NCBI GenBank assembly: GCA_002346645.1 | Contig: DEAD01000018.1 | Span: 1 to 7,696, forward strand | Source of the DNA: Dehalococcoidia bacterium UBA2991 | GTDB lineage: Bacteria > Chloroflexota > Dehalococcoidia > Tepidiformales > Tepidiformaceae | Reading direction: 5' to 3' | DNA: 7,696 nucleotides | Shown: positions 1 to 5,383 of the stretch, piece after piece | Position numbering within the stretch: the stretch's first letter is position 1 | Layout: every line of letters begins with the position of its first letter | Notes under the pieces: generated by a model | Database searches by the model: none | Told to the model about the DNA's origin: nothing | The model's input: the letters and a program-made list of their open reading frames with translations, nothing else | Translations under genes and position numbers: made by a program

Positions 1-542
1 AACATGCAGAGGATGAGCATCACCACGAAGAACATGGGTCTTTAGATCCGCACTTCTGGATGGACATAGACCTCACTATCGAAGCGGTCGAATCCATCCG
101 AGATAAGCTGTCACTGCTTGATCCTGATGGGGCCAATATTTATCAGGAGCGGGCCGCCCTCTTTATTGCCGAACTTCGCGAGGTAGATCTGGAAATCCAG
201 GAAATGCTTTCAGCATTACCGAAAGAACGCCGCTATCTCGTCACCTTTCACAACGCCTTCGGCTACTTCGCCAATCGCTACGGGCTAGAAGTCCTTGGTT
301 TTGTTGTGCACGGGCCAGAGGATCAACCTAGCGCAACGACTATCGCTGAACTGGTAGAAAACATCGATAATTTGGGGATAACCTTGATCTTCAAGGAGCC
401 GCAACTAAGCTCGCACGTTATCGAGCAAATAGCGCAGGACACAGGCACCTCTATTCGAACGCTTCCCTCTGGGGGCTTAAACGAGGACCATTCCACCTAT
501 GTCGACTTCCTCCGGGCCATCGCCCACGCTATTTCCGAGTAG
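1..542 (+). CDS. znuA: Zinc/manganese-type ABC transporter substrate-binding protein (ZnuA-like), 5' truncated
   Basis: Extracytoplasmic metal-binding lipoprotein or periplasmic protein of the ZnuA/TroA (cluster A-I) family, which hands Zn2+ or Mn2+ to a ZnuB/ZnuC importer. The frame is open from base 3 and gives 179 residues of the C-terminal part; the signal peptide and first His ligand lie outside the window. Visible in order: the end of a His/Glu-rich loop (residues 1-11, five His), the DPHFW motif (15-19) with a metal-ligand His, and TFHNAFGYF (82-89) with a second ligand His. The family's C-terminal helix (STYVDFLRAIAHAI) follows. The ATG at 60 is internal, because the conserved DPHFW lies before it. 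The Asp usually found near residues 155-159 as fourth ligand is not evident: the segment reads TLPSGGL. The gene overlaps the ATPase gene by 44 nt, so they are co-transcribed. Zinc is more likely than manganese given the His-rich loop, but this is inference. Confidence 0.9.
   Translation, partial: HAEDEHHHEEHGSLDPHFWMDIDLTIEAVESIRDKLSLLDPDGANIYQERAALFIAELREVDLEIQEMLSALPKERRYLVTFHNAFGYFANRYGLEVLGFVVHGPEDQPSATTIAELVENIDNLGITLIFKEPQLSSHVIEQIAQDTGTSIRTLPSGGLNEDHSTYVDFLRAIAHAISE
483..487 (+). promoter_or_regulatory. Shine-Dalgarno for the ATPase gene, inside znuA
   Basis: GAGGA lies 11 nt before the ATG at 499, within the end of the binding-protein gene. It supports the long-overlap start. No other ATG, GTG or TTG occurs in that frame before the conserved ABC core begins. 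Confidence 0.5.
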
Positions 543-1401
543 CGACAACGATCCGGCCATTGAGGTCAAGAACCTCACCACAGGCTACCGCGGGAAGTCT
601 GCCCTACAGGACATCTCATTTTCTGCACCAGCAGGGAAGTTCTTAGGGTTGCTAGGACCCAATGGCTCAGGGAAAAGCACGTTGATCAAAGCGATGATTG
701 GCCTACTCCAACCTTGGGAGGGAACCGTAAGGGTGCTAGGCAGGCGCCCTCAGGAAGTACGCAGACGAATTGGCTACATGCCACAGGCGGAGGATATTGA
801 TTGGAGCTTCCCGGCCACAGTACGGGACGTCGTAGCAATGGGGCTCTACCGACGAGCTTTCGGGATGGACCGCTTTCGAAAGGGGCAGGAAGAACAAGAC
901 CGCATCATGGCTGCCCTCGAGCGCCTCTCGGTCGACCACCTAGCCGAGAGCCAAGCAGGAGAGTTGAGTGGTGGCCAGCAGAGGCGAGTGCTATTCGCCC
1001 GCGCGCTCGTAAAGGAGCCTGATCTCTTCCTGCTGGATGAGCCAACAGCCGGACTGGACGCACGTTCAGAGCAGGAGATGTTGGACCTGTTAAGCGAGCT
1101 AGCTACGAACGGTGCGAGCATAGTGGTCTCCACTCATGATATTGGCTGCGCGAATGAACGGTGCGACCTGACTCTCTTCCTGAACCGCCGGGTTACGGGT
1201 TACGGCCCACCGGAATTGACTATCACCGAGAAGATGCTAAATCGAACATTTGAGGGACATGTGCTGGTGATGGGCTCAGGGGGTAGTAGCCTCGCACTCG
1301 CCCCCCATAACCACCACGAACACAGCGACGCTCACGGTGATCATGAACACGCACAGCATAGTCATGCACTGCATGGGCATGACGAACATGGCTTCGTGTA
1401 G
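499..1401 (+). CDS. znuC: Metal ABC transporter ATP-binding protein (ZnuC-like) with His-rich tail
   Basis: Cytoplasmic ATPase of a zinc/manganese-family importer, 300 aa against roughly 250 for usual ZnuC/MntB proteins. All ABC motifs are intact: Walker A GPNGSGKST (53-61), Q-loop IGYMPQ (Gln96), signature LSGGQ (156-160), Walker B FLLDEPT (177-183) and switch His213 in STHD. The sequence around DIDWSFPATVRDVVAMG (99-115) is typical of the Mn/Zn branch. The extra length is a C-terminal extension (about 269-300) with 12 His plus Asp/Glu, likely a cytosolic metal-binding or sensing tail; that role is inferred. The start at 499 lies inside the preceding gene (44-nt overlap), giving a Ser/Pro-rich N-terminus of about 20 residues before the core. 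The permease gene starts 10 nt after the stop, so the three genes form one operon. Confidence 0.93.
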   Translation: MSTSSGPSPTLFPSSDNDPAIEVKNLTTGYRGKSALQDISFSAPAGKFLGLLGPNGSGKSTLIKAMIGLLQPWEGTVRVLGRRPQEVRRRIGYMPQAEDIDWSFPATVRDVVAMGLYRRAFGMDRFRKGQEEQDRIMAALERLSVDHLAESQAGELSGGQQRRVLFARALVKEPDLFLLDEPTAGLDARSEQEMLDLLSELATNGASIVVSTHDIGCANERCDLTLFLNRRVTGYGPPELTITEKMLNRTFEGHVLVMGSGGSSLALAPHNHHEHSDAHGDHEHAQHSHALHGHDEHGFV

Positions 1402-1405
1402 GGAG
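1401..1405 (+). promoter_or_regulatory. Shine-Dalgarno fixing the permease start
   Basis: GGGAG starts at the last base of the ATPase stop codon and lies 6 nt before ATG 1412. It favours that start over the in-frame ATG at 1337, which would lie deep inside the ATPase gene and add a non-conserved 25-residue stretch. Confidence 0.65.
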
Positions 1406-1411
1406 ACACCA

Positions 1412-2263
1412 ATGATCGACTGGCTCAGTGATCCTTGGCAATTCGAATTCATGCAACGAGCCCTCCTTGCGGGAGCCCTCGTAGCGCTGGCGTCCTCGAT
1501 CGTGGGGGCATTTGTCGTCATCAAAGGGCTTGCTTTCTTGACCGACGCGGTAGCACACACCTCGCTGGCAGGAGCTGCAATCGCATTTCTAGCAGGCGGG
1601 GGATCAGTAGCAATTAGTCTGGGTGCAGCAGGTGCAGCAGGTGTCACAGCTGTGGGCGTTTCAATTTTAACGCGGGCGCGGATGCGTGAGGACACTGCCA
1701 TCGGGCTACTATTCGCAGCTCTTTTTGCCTTCGGCATCCTACTAATTAGCAGAGCCCGAAATTACACACTGGAATTGAGTTCGTTCCTAGTAGGAAACAT
1801 CCTGACCGTGCCAACCGAAGACATCATCGTGATGGCAGCACTAGCAAGCGTTGTAATCTTTGTGATGCTTGTCTTCTACCGAGAAATGCTTTTTGTGGCC
1901 TACGACCCCACGATGGCAGCTGCGACAGGCATAAGAGTGGGGCTAGTGCAGACCGGCCTGATGGTTCTGGTAGCACTTGCAGCCGTGGCAGCCTTCCGAC
2001 TAGTCGGCGTGGTCCTGGTGATGGCAATGCTAGTGGCGCCAGCAGCCACAGCAACCCTAGTTGTGAGACGAGTACCCTTGATAATGATTACAGGCGCGTT
2101 TTTTGGACTTCTCGCCGTATGCATAGGGCTGTATGCCTCGTTCCATGGGGATGTGGCCGCAGGCCCGTCAATCGTTGTTACGTCCGTATCCCTCTTCCTA
2201 CTCGTCTTCACCATCTCTCGAAGAGGGCTAATACGAACAGCAAGGCGGCTCTGGAGCAGCTAA
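1412..2263 (+). CDS. znuB: Metal ABC transporter permease (ZnuB-like, ABC-3 family)
   Basis: Integral membrane subunit that works as a dimer to pass Zn2+/Mn2+ across the cytoplasmic membrane. It has 283 aa, normal for the family. Very hydrophobic stretches are spread over the whole length (about 16-38, 48-85, 96-113, 136-156, 178-216, 223-242, 251-268), consistent with 7-9 transmembrane helices. Family landmarks visible: VGAFVVIKGLAFLTDAVAHTSLAG (31-54; here VGAFVVIKG then DAVAHTSLAG), REDTAIGLLFA (92-102), YDPTMAAATGIRV (164-176, the coupling region contacting the ATPase) and VGVVLVMAMLVAPAATA (198-214). The start was chosen from the Shine-Dalgarno at 1401-1405. It is the last gene of the metal operon; the next + strand gene has a 66-bp gap and its own signals. 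The metal cannot be decided from this subunit. Confidence 0.93.
   Translation: MIDWLSDPWQFEFMQRALLAGALVALASSIVGAFVVIKGLAFLTDAVAHTSLAGAAIAFLAGGGSVAISLGAAGAAGVTAVGVSILTRARMREDTAIGLLFAALFAFGILLISRARNYTLELSSFLVGNILTVPTEDIIVMAALASVVIFVMLVFYREMLFVAYDPTMAAATGIRVGLVQTGLMVLVALAAVAAFRLVGVVLVMAMLVAPAATATLVVRRVPLIMITGAFFGLLAVCIGLYASFHGDVAAGPSIVVTSVSLFLLVFTISRRGLIRTARRLWSS
1622..1643 (+). repeat. Tandem 9-bp repeat inside znuB
   Basis: GGTGCAGCA occurs twice in direct succession (1622-1630, 1631-1639) and a third copy begins (GGTG). It is in frame and encodes Gly-Ala-Ala-Gly-Ala-Ala-Gly in a hydrophobic helix, so slippage would change helix length by three residues without a frameshift. Confidence 0.6.
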
Positions 2264-2283
2264 ACACCCCAACGCAAGCCACA

Positions 2284-2292
2284 TGCTAGGCT
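2284..2292 (+). promoter_or_regulatory. Possible extended -10 promoter for the SnoaL-like gene
   Basis: TGCTAGGCT fits TGN plus TANNNT (extended -10). Transcription would start near 2299, about 30 nt before the ATG. No convincing -35 is present, which is tolerated at extended -10 promoters. The prediction rests on one short match. Confidence 0.35.
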
Positions 2293-2315
2293 ACCGCTCA
2301 CATCACAAGCGCCCT

Positions 2316-2323
2316 AAAGGAGG
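2316..2323 (+). promoter_or_regulatory. Strong Shine-Dalgarno for the SnoaL-like gene
   Basis: AAAGGAGG, close to a perfect anti-16S match, lies 6 nt before ATG 2330 and fixes that start. Confidence 0.8.
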
Positions 2324-2329
2324 CCCTGG

Positions 2330-2803
2330 ATGGTATCCACCAAGCCCGTAACCATTGAGGAATTGCTGGAGATTGAGGCTATAAAGCGCGTTCGCATCCT
2401 CTACTCGCACTACTTCGACATGTTCGATATCGACAACTTAATCGACCTGTTTACGGACGATGCGGTATGCGAGTTTGGACCAAATTATGGAGGCGACTGG
2501 GTAGGCAAGGAACGTATCCGCAAAGGGTACCAAGAGTTCGGTGGCGAAAATGGCCCATTCAGCGGAGCCATGCACGCAAATACAAACGAGTGGATTGAAC
2601 TGACAGGGCCAGACACGGCAAAAGCACGCTGGTACTTACTCGACCTCTCTGTAAGCGGGCCTGCAGACAAGAACCCACTAATGCTCATGGGTATCTACGA
2701 CGACGTTTATCGCAAGGTAGATGGCGCCTGGAAGATCGAACGTACGTACATCGACTTCGTCTGGCCAAACCGAGACTACCGGGGTCCCCGCGACGCAACC
2801 TGA
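2330..2803 (+). CDS. SnoaL-like / nuclear transport factor 2 fold protein (SnoaL_4 type)
   Basis: Small soluble cytoplasmic protein (157 aa) of the cone-shaped alpha+beta NTF2 fold. Members are polyketide cyclases, small-molecule isomerases/hydratases or hydroxylating-dioxygenase beta-like subunits, and most have no assigned substrate. Features matching the SnoaL_4 pattern: an N-terminal helix IEELLEIEAIKRVRILYSHY (9-28), then DMFDIDNLIDLFTDDAVCEFGP (30-51), GKERIRKGYQEF (59-70), a MHANTNEWIEL strand (82-92) and a C-terminal DVYRKVDGAWKIERTYIDF (125-143). No transmembrane segment or signal peptide is seen. It is not part of the metal operon in any obvious functional sense: the gap is 66 bp and it has its own ribosome site. 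An F420-dependent oxidoreductase lies nearby on the opposite strand, and such folds often accompany those enzymes in catabolic or lipid/steroid gene sets. A shared pathway here is only inference. The substrate cannot be read from the sequence. Confidence 0.8.
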   Translation: MVSTKPVTIEELLEIEAIKRVRILYSHYFDMFDIDNLIDLFTDDAVCEFGPNYGGDWVGKERIRKGYQEFGGENGPFSGAMHANTNEWIELTGPDTAKARWYLLDLSVSGPADKNPLMLMGIYDDVYRKVDGAWKIERTYIDFVWPNRDYRGPRDAT

Positions 2804-2811
2804 TACGGAAA

Positions 2812-2847
2812 ACACACCCACAAGAAAGTGACCCAAGAAGGGTGTGT
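2812..2847. terminator. Inverted repeat between convergent genes, possible two-way terminator
   Basis: ACACACCC (2812-2819) and GGGTGTGT (2840-2847) are perfect 8-bp arms around a 20-nt loop, in the 53-bp gap between the convergent SnoaL-like and nuclease genes. A smaller alternative hairpin, ACCC-AAGAA-GGGT (2831-2843), uses the same right arm. There is no U-tract on either side, so it is not a classical intrinsic terminator; position is the main argument. Confidence 0.45.
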
Positions 2848-2856
2848 CAATAGCCC

Positions 2857-3510
2857 TTAGTCCTCGTCCCATGCTCCGGGAACAACGTCGACTCGGTCGG
2901 GGCAGTGCGCTTTGCTTATCGGACAGTAGCCACACTCTTGGCGACTGGGAACCCGATGCGCATCCTGCTCAGAGCCGACAAGGATATCGAGGAAGTAGGG
3001 CAGCCGGTCATAAACGTCTTCGCCCTGCCGACGGTCAAACTCCCTAACGAGACCATCGTGGTAAACGAGGCGCCCACGGAAACGGCGTTCGAAATGCTCA
3101 TCAATATCTGAGCGAGGAAGTAGTGCCATCGGCAGAAGCACCTGATGGGCGTGCCAGTCATGAGGCTTACCTGTCTTCACATCCAGCACGATGTTGTCCT
3201 CGTCACGGAGAGCAAGCAAGTCAGGCTTCCCCCCAATTACAATGCCAGGAGACCCCTCGTGCCGTGCTCGGAACCAGTTCTGATTTTCGATTTTTACGCT
3301 ATAGCCTTCGGCGTTTAGGGCCTTGTGCGTATCCCTCAAAAGCCTCGTGTGATCGACTTTCCAGACCGAAAAATCGAAGTCGCTTTCAACCCTCTCGAAG
3401 TCCTGCCAGTTGGCCTGAAACCAAAAGGCCCACTCGCAGCTGCGCTCCCCACTGATCCAGCGAGCCAGCAAGGAAATGAAAATGTAGGGCTCTTCACGCT
3501 GAAAAGCCAC
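2857..3510 (-). CDS. PD-(D/E)XK nuclease, Cas4/RecB-AddB-like, with predicted 4Fe-4S cluster
   Basis: Predicted DNA nuclease of 217 aa. The core motifs are GGKPD (93-97; Asp97 as motif II) and VLDVKTGK (108-115; Asp110-x-Lys112 as motif III), followed by Gln123 in HQVLLPMAL, matching the QxxxY-type motif except that Leu replaces Tyr. Four cysteines fit the Fe-S arrangement of Cas4 and AddB: one before the nuclease core (Cys25 in GERSCEW) and three near the C-terminus (Cys193-x2-Cys196-x6-Cys203). A His before motif II (His62 or His54) could serve as motif I. Length is like stand-alone Cas4 and far shorter than RecB or AddB. The start is GTG 3510, preceded by GAGG; the preceding gene ends 11 nt upstream, so expression is coupled. 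No cas1, cas2, helicase or repeats are present. Probable role is DNA repair, recombination or defence (inference); the family call is firm, the biological role open. Confidence 0.8.
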   Translation of the reverse strand: MAFQREEPYIFISLLARWISGERSCEWAFWFQANWQDFERVESDFDFSVWKVDHTRLLRDTHKALNAEGYSVKIENQNWFRARHEGSPGIVIGGKPDLLALRDEDNIVLDVKTGKPHDWHAHQVLLPMALLPRSDIDEHFERRFRGRLVYHDGLVREFDRRQGEDVYDRLPYFLDILVGSEQDAHRVPSRQECGYCPISKAHCPDRVDVVPGAWDED

Positions 3511-3519
3511 GGGGCCGGA

Positions 3520-3523
3520 CCTC
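3520..3523 (-). promoter_or_regulatory. Shine-Dalgarno of the nuclease gene overlapping the upstream stop
   Basis: On the - strand, GAGG shares bases with the TGA stop of the oxidoreductase gene (3524-3522) and lies 9 nt before GTG 3510. This supports the GTG start and translational coupling. Confidence 0.5.
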
Positions 3524-4598
3524 AGGAAGCAGCCGCGCTAGGAAGGACGGCATCCTCAAGCCCACGGGGCACTCGGGACACCTCGACTTTCTGAATCTCG
3601 CCGAGCACATGGGCGAAACGCTCACGCTGCTCCGGCGTCTTTACCGGCATTCCGAAGCCAATCCGGCTTGCATATTCACGGTGCTCACGGATAAATCCAG
3701 GAAGATTGTCGTAAGTGGAAGTCTGGGCAAAGCCTCGAAGAACATCTTCGGGAATAACTTGACGCATCTCCTCCCATTGGCCCGCTAGGGAAAGAGAGTG
3801 GAGTTGCATGCCGAGATCTTTCCATCCGTGGATTTCCATTACATCGTGATAACTGCGAGTGGAACCGTAGAAGGAGATTGGAGTGCGCAATGCCTCAAGC
3901 CCCTGCTCAATTTCGGATTCATTCTCCCCAAAGACGGTAAAGCCGCCACCCGAAAGGTCGATATCCTCCCACTTACGGCCAGAGCGACCTAGCCCAATAG
4001 CGATATTGGGAAGCACTACCTCCCGCATGTATTTATCGGTCATGAAACCGTGAGGGTAGACACCATCGGCAACCTCACCGGCAGCACGAGCCATCCCTGC
4101 ACCCACACAGGCCAGCATCACCTTGGGCTCGGGATACTCAATGGGACCAGGATTGAAATTGGGGTTCATGAGCGTGAACTGATAATGCTCCGTGACAAAG
4201 TCAGGCTTCTCTCCAGTCTGAAAAGTTTTCCAGATGGCTTTGAGCGCACGAATGTAATCCTTCATGCGGGGAGCGGGCGGTACCCAGGGAACGCTAAATC
4301 GCCTTTGATTATGTCCTTTAACCTGGCTACCTAGACCGAGGGAGAAGCGTCCCTTACTCATCTGCTGGATATCCCATGCCTGCATAGCTAGAACCATCGG
4401 CACGCGCGGGAATGCGATTGTTACGGAAGTAGCGATCTCCAAGCGTTCCGTGGCTTTCGCAGCGACAGTAGCCGCAAGAATTGAGTCGTGTGCCGTCTCT
4501 GCAACATTCGCGAAATCAAAACCGAGCTCCTCGGCCCTCCTTGCGCCTTCTTCCACTTCAGCAAGCCACCCACCACCAAAACCGCTTCCTACCTTCAT
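3522..4598 (-). CDS. F420-dependent LLM-class oxidoreductase (TIGR03617/MSMEG_2256 type)
   Basis: Luciferase-like TIM-barrel oxidoreductase, 358 aa. This subfamily is expected to use cofactor F420 for hydride transfer to or from an unidentified organic substrate in the cytosol. The opening MKVGSGFGGG, RAEELGFDFANVAETAHDS (about 21-39), TSVTIAFPRVPMVLA (57-71), SKGRFSLGLGSQVKGHNQRRF (81-101, part of the cofactor pocket) and the following PAPRMKDYIRALKAIW are hallmarks of the MSMEG_2256 group. The C-terminal half carries the usual IGFGMPVKTPEQRERFAHVLGEI-type end. I placed the start at ATG 4598, where family similarity begins; AAAGGA lies 10 nt upstream. An in-frame ATG at 4634 would add 12 unconserved residues. 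It sits 64 nt after mobA and 11 nt before the nuclease gene. Relatives are abundant in Actinobacteria and some Chloroflexota, which helps the organism call. Cofactor class is confident; substrate unknown. Confidence 0.9.
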   Translation of the reverse strand: MKVGSGFGGGWLAEVEEGARRAEELGFDFANVAETAHDSILAATVAAKATERLEIATSVTIAFPRVPMVLAMQAWDIQQMSKGRFSLGLGSQVKGHNQRRFSVPWVPPAPRMKDYIRALKAIWKTFQTGEKPDFVTEHYQFTLMNPNFNPGPIEYPEPKVMLACVGAGMARAAGEVADGVYPHGFMTDKYMREVVLPNIAIGLGRSGRKWEDIDLSGGGFTVFGENESEIEQGLEALRTPISFYGSTRSYHDVMEIHGWKDLGMQLHSLSLAGQWEEMRQVIPEDVLRGFAQTSTYDNLPGFIREHREYASRIGFGMPVKTPEQRERFAHVLGEIQKVEVSRVPRGLEDAVLPSAAAS

Positions 4599-4643
4599 AA
4601 CTTCCGTTTCCTTTCGACGCCCACCGCAAGGCACTAGGAAGGC

Positions 4644-4649
4644 ATTCTA
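4644..4649 (-). promoter_or_regulatory. Possible -10 element for the oxidoreductase-nuclease pair
   Basis: TAGAAT on the - strand, in the 64-nt gap after mobA, fits TANNNT. It would give a transcript start near 4637, about 39 nt before the ATG. No good -35 is visible, so read-through from mobA is an equal alternative. Confidence 0.3.
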
Positions 4650-4662
4650 CGCAGGAGCAACT

Positions 4663-5343
4663 CTAGTGGCGGCGACGGCTCTTCGTGCGGGAGCGCCCGC
4701 GCTTGCCACGAAGAGATGCAGAATGCGAAGAACGGGGCGAATCGATCAAGGTGGCTAGGCTTTCCAACTCCTGCAGAGTGTTGGAGTTCCGGAAACTGCG
4801 AAGGTCGGAGTCTGCCCGGACAAGATGGTTCTGGCCTAAGCCGAGGATATCAAGCCCTTCGAAAGCATCTAGGACTTTCTTAACACCAGCACCAAGGGAT
4901 GCCTGCGCGGCTACAAGGCAGGGTTCCCGACGATAGGCAGCAGTAAGTGGTTGCTGAAACCCATCGACCTCAGGCACGACAGCATCGTGGTTGCCAAGGG
5001 CGTTGACGATACGCTGGACTACGCCAGTCTGAAGTAGAGGAGCGTCACAACAGGCAACAAAACAGATGGGCGTGGTTGCAACCAGGAAACCTGTAGTAAG
5101 TCCACCAAGAGGTCCGCACTCAGGCTCATGGTCCTCAACAACAGTAACGGGAATGGAGGGGTGCATTGGCGGAAGCGCCTGATCACGAGCAGTGACTATT
5201 AATAGTTCGTCAACAGCGGGAGCGAGAGCATCTCGCACCCACTGAAGCAAAGGACGGCCACGCAGGACTGCTGAGGCTTTGTCAGAGCCGAAGCGGCGAC
5301 TCAGTCCTCCCACCAGGATTACACCAGTAACAGCCTCACGCAT
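4663..5343 (-). CDS. mobA: Molybdenum cofactor guanylyltransferase (MobA)
   Basis: Cytoplasmic nucleotidyltransferase joining GMP from GTP to molybdopterin-Mo to make the guanine dinucleotide cofactor of DMSO-reductase-family enzymes. It has 226 aa (usual about 190-210). Motifs: VGGLSRRFGSDKA (11-23; the LAGGxSxRMGxDK nucleotide loop, with V-G-G in place of A-G-G and Phe for Met), GPLGGLTTGF (77-86), CCDAPLL (98-104; Asp100 the expected Mg2+ ligand), QPLTAAYRR (131-139) and FRNSNTLQEL (184-193; the FxNxNTpeDL signature). A closely related MobA-like nucleotidyltransferase (e.g. of the MocA type) is possible but less likely given that last motif. The tail, from about 203, is strikingly basic (ten Arg/Lys in the last 23 residues) and is encoded over a GC-rich hairpin. 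No other molybdopterin gene is in view. The ATG has no Shine-Dalgarno; a -10 six nt upstream suggests leaderless translation. Confidence 0.87.
   Translation of the reverse strand: MREAVTGVILVGGLSRRFGSDKASAVLRGRPLLQWVRDALAPAVDELLIVTARDQALPPMHPSIPVTVVEDHEPECGPLGGLTTGFLVATTPICFVACCDAPLLQTGVVQRIVNALGNHDAVVPEVDGFQQPLTAAYRREPCLVAAQASLGAGVKKVLDAFEGLDILGLGQNHLVRADSDLRSFRNSNTLQELESLATLIDSPRSSHSASLRGKRGRSRTKSRRRH
4679..4715 (-). other. GC-rich stem-loop in the last codons of mobA
   Basis: Perfect 9-bp arms CTCTTCGTG (4679-4687) and CACGAAGAG (4707-4715) enclose a further 4-bp stem, CGGG (4688-4691) with CCCG (4696-4699), a 4-nt loop and a 7-nt one-sided bulge. The structure ends 13 nt before the mobA stop codon. 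No U-tract follows. It may be a terminator, an mRNA-processing or stability element before the oxidoreductase gene, or chance in a basic-codon-rich stretch. Confidence 0.45.
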
Positions 5344-5349
5344 GAACCC

Positions 5350-5355
5350 AGGGTA
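5350..5355 (-). promoter_or_regulatory. -10 element for leaderless mobA
   Basis: On the - strand TACCCT (TANNNT) ends exactly 6 nt before ATG 5343, so the transcript would begin at the A of the start codon. No Shine-Dalgarno is present. The -35 position (about 5373-5378) has no consensus and overlaps the opposite gene's -10. Confidence 0.45.
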
Positions 5356-5371
5356 CGTGAACAGAGCCCGC

Positions 5372-5377
5372 TATGAT
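5372..5377 (+). promoter_or_regulatory. -10 element for the leaderless small gene
   Basis: TATGAT, one base from TATAAT, ends exactly 6 nt before GTG 5384, placing the +1 on the start codon. There is no Shine-Dalgarno for any candidate start of this gene. The -35 position (about 5349-5354) overlaps the mobA -10. Confidence 0.55.
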
Positions 5378-5383
5378 GGCCAG

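Noticed and set aside
60..542. ATG at 60 as the start of the binding-protein gene
   Set aside because: The frame is open upstream to base 3 and encodes the conserved DPHFW ligand motif and His-rich loop, so the gene begins outside the window.
1337..1411. Permease start at ATG 1337
   Set aside because: It would lie inside the His-tail codons of the ATPase; the added residues resemble no family member and a good Shine-Dalgarno serves ATG 1412.
1276..1737. Long - strand frame opposite the ATPase/permease junction
   Set aside because: Its low-complexity Ala/Pro/Arg composition is what the reverse of a hydrophobic permease gene gives; no ribosome site or family likeness.
2264..2329. Regulatory RNA or Zur site between permease and SnoaL-like genes
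   Set aside because: The 66 bp show no palindromic operator and no stable stem; only a promoter candidate and a ribosome site are supported.
2857..3510. CRISPR-Cas locus suggested by the Cas4-like protein
   Set aside because: No regularly spaced repeats and no other cas gene are visible in the window.
4450..4758. + strand frame across the mobA-oxidoreductase gap
   Set aside because: It lies opposite two well-supported genes and its translation is an Arg/Ala-rich shadow.
5279..5383. Longer start for the small gene (ATG 5279 or 5342)
   Set aside because: The extension is opposite the conserved MobA nucleotide loop and has no ribosome site; the -10 at 5372-5377 points to GTG 5384.
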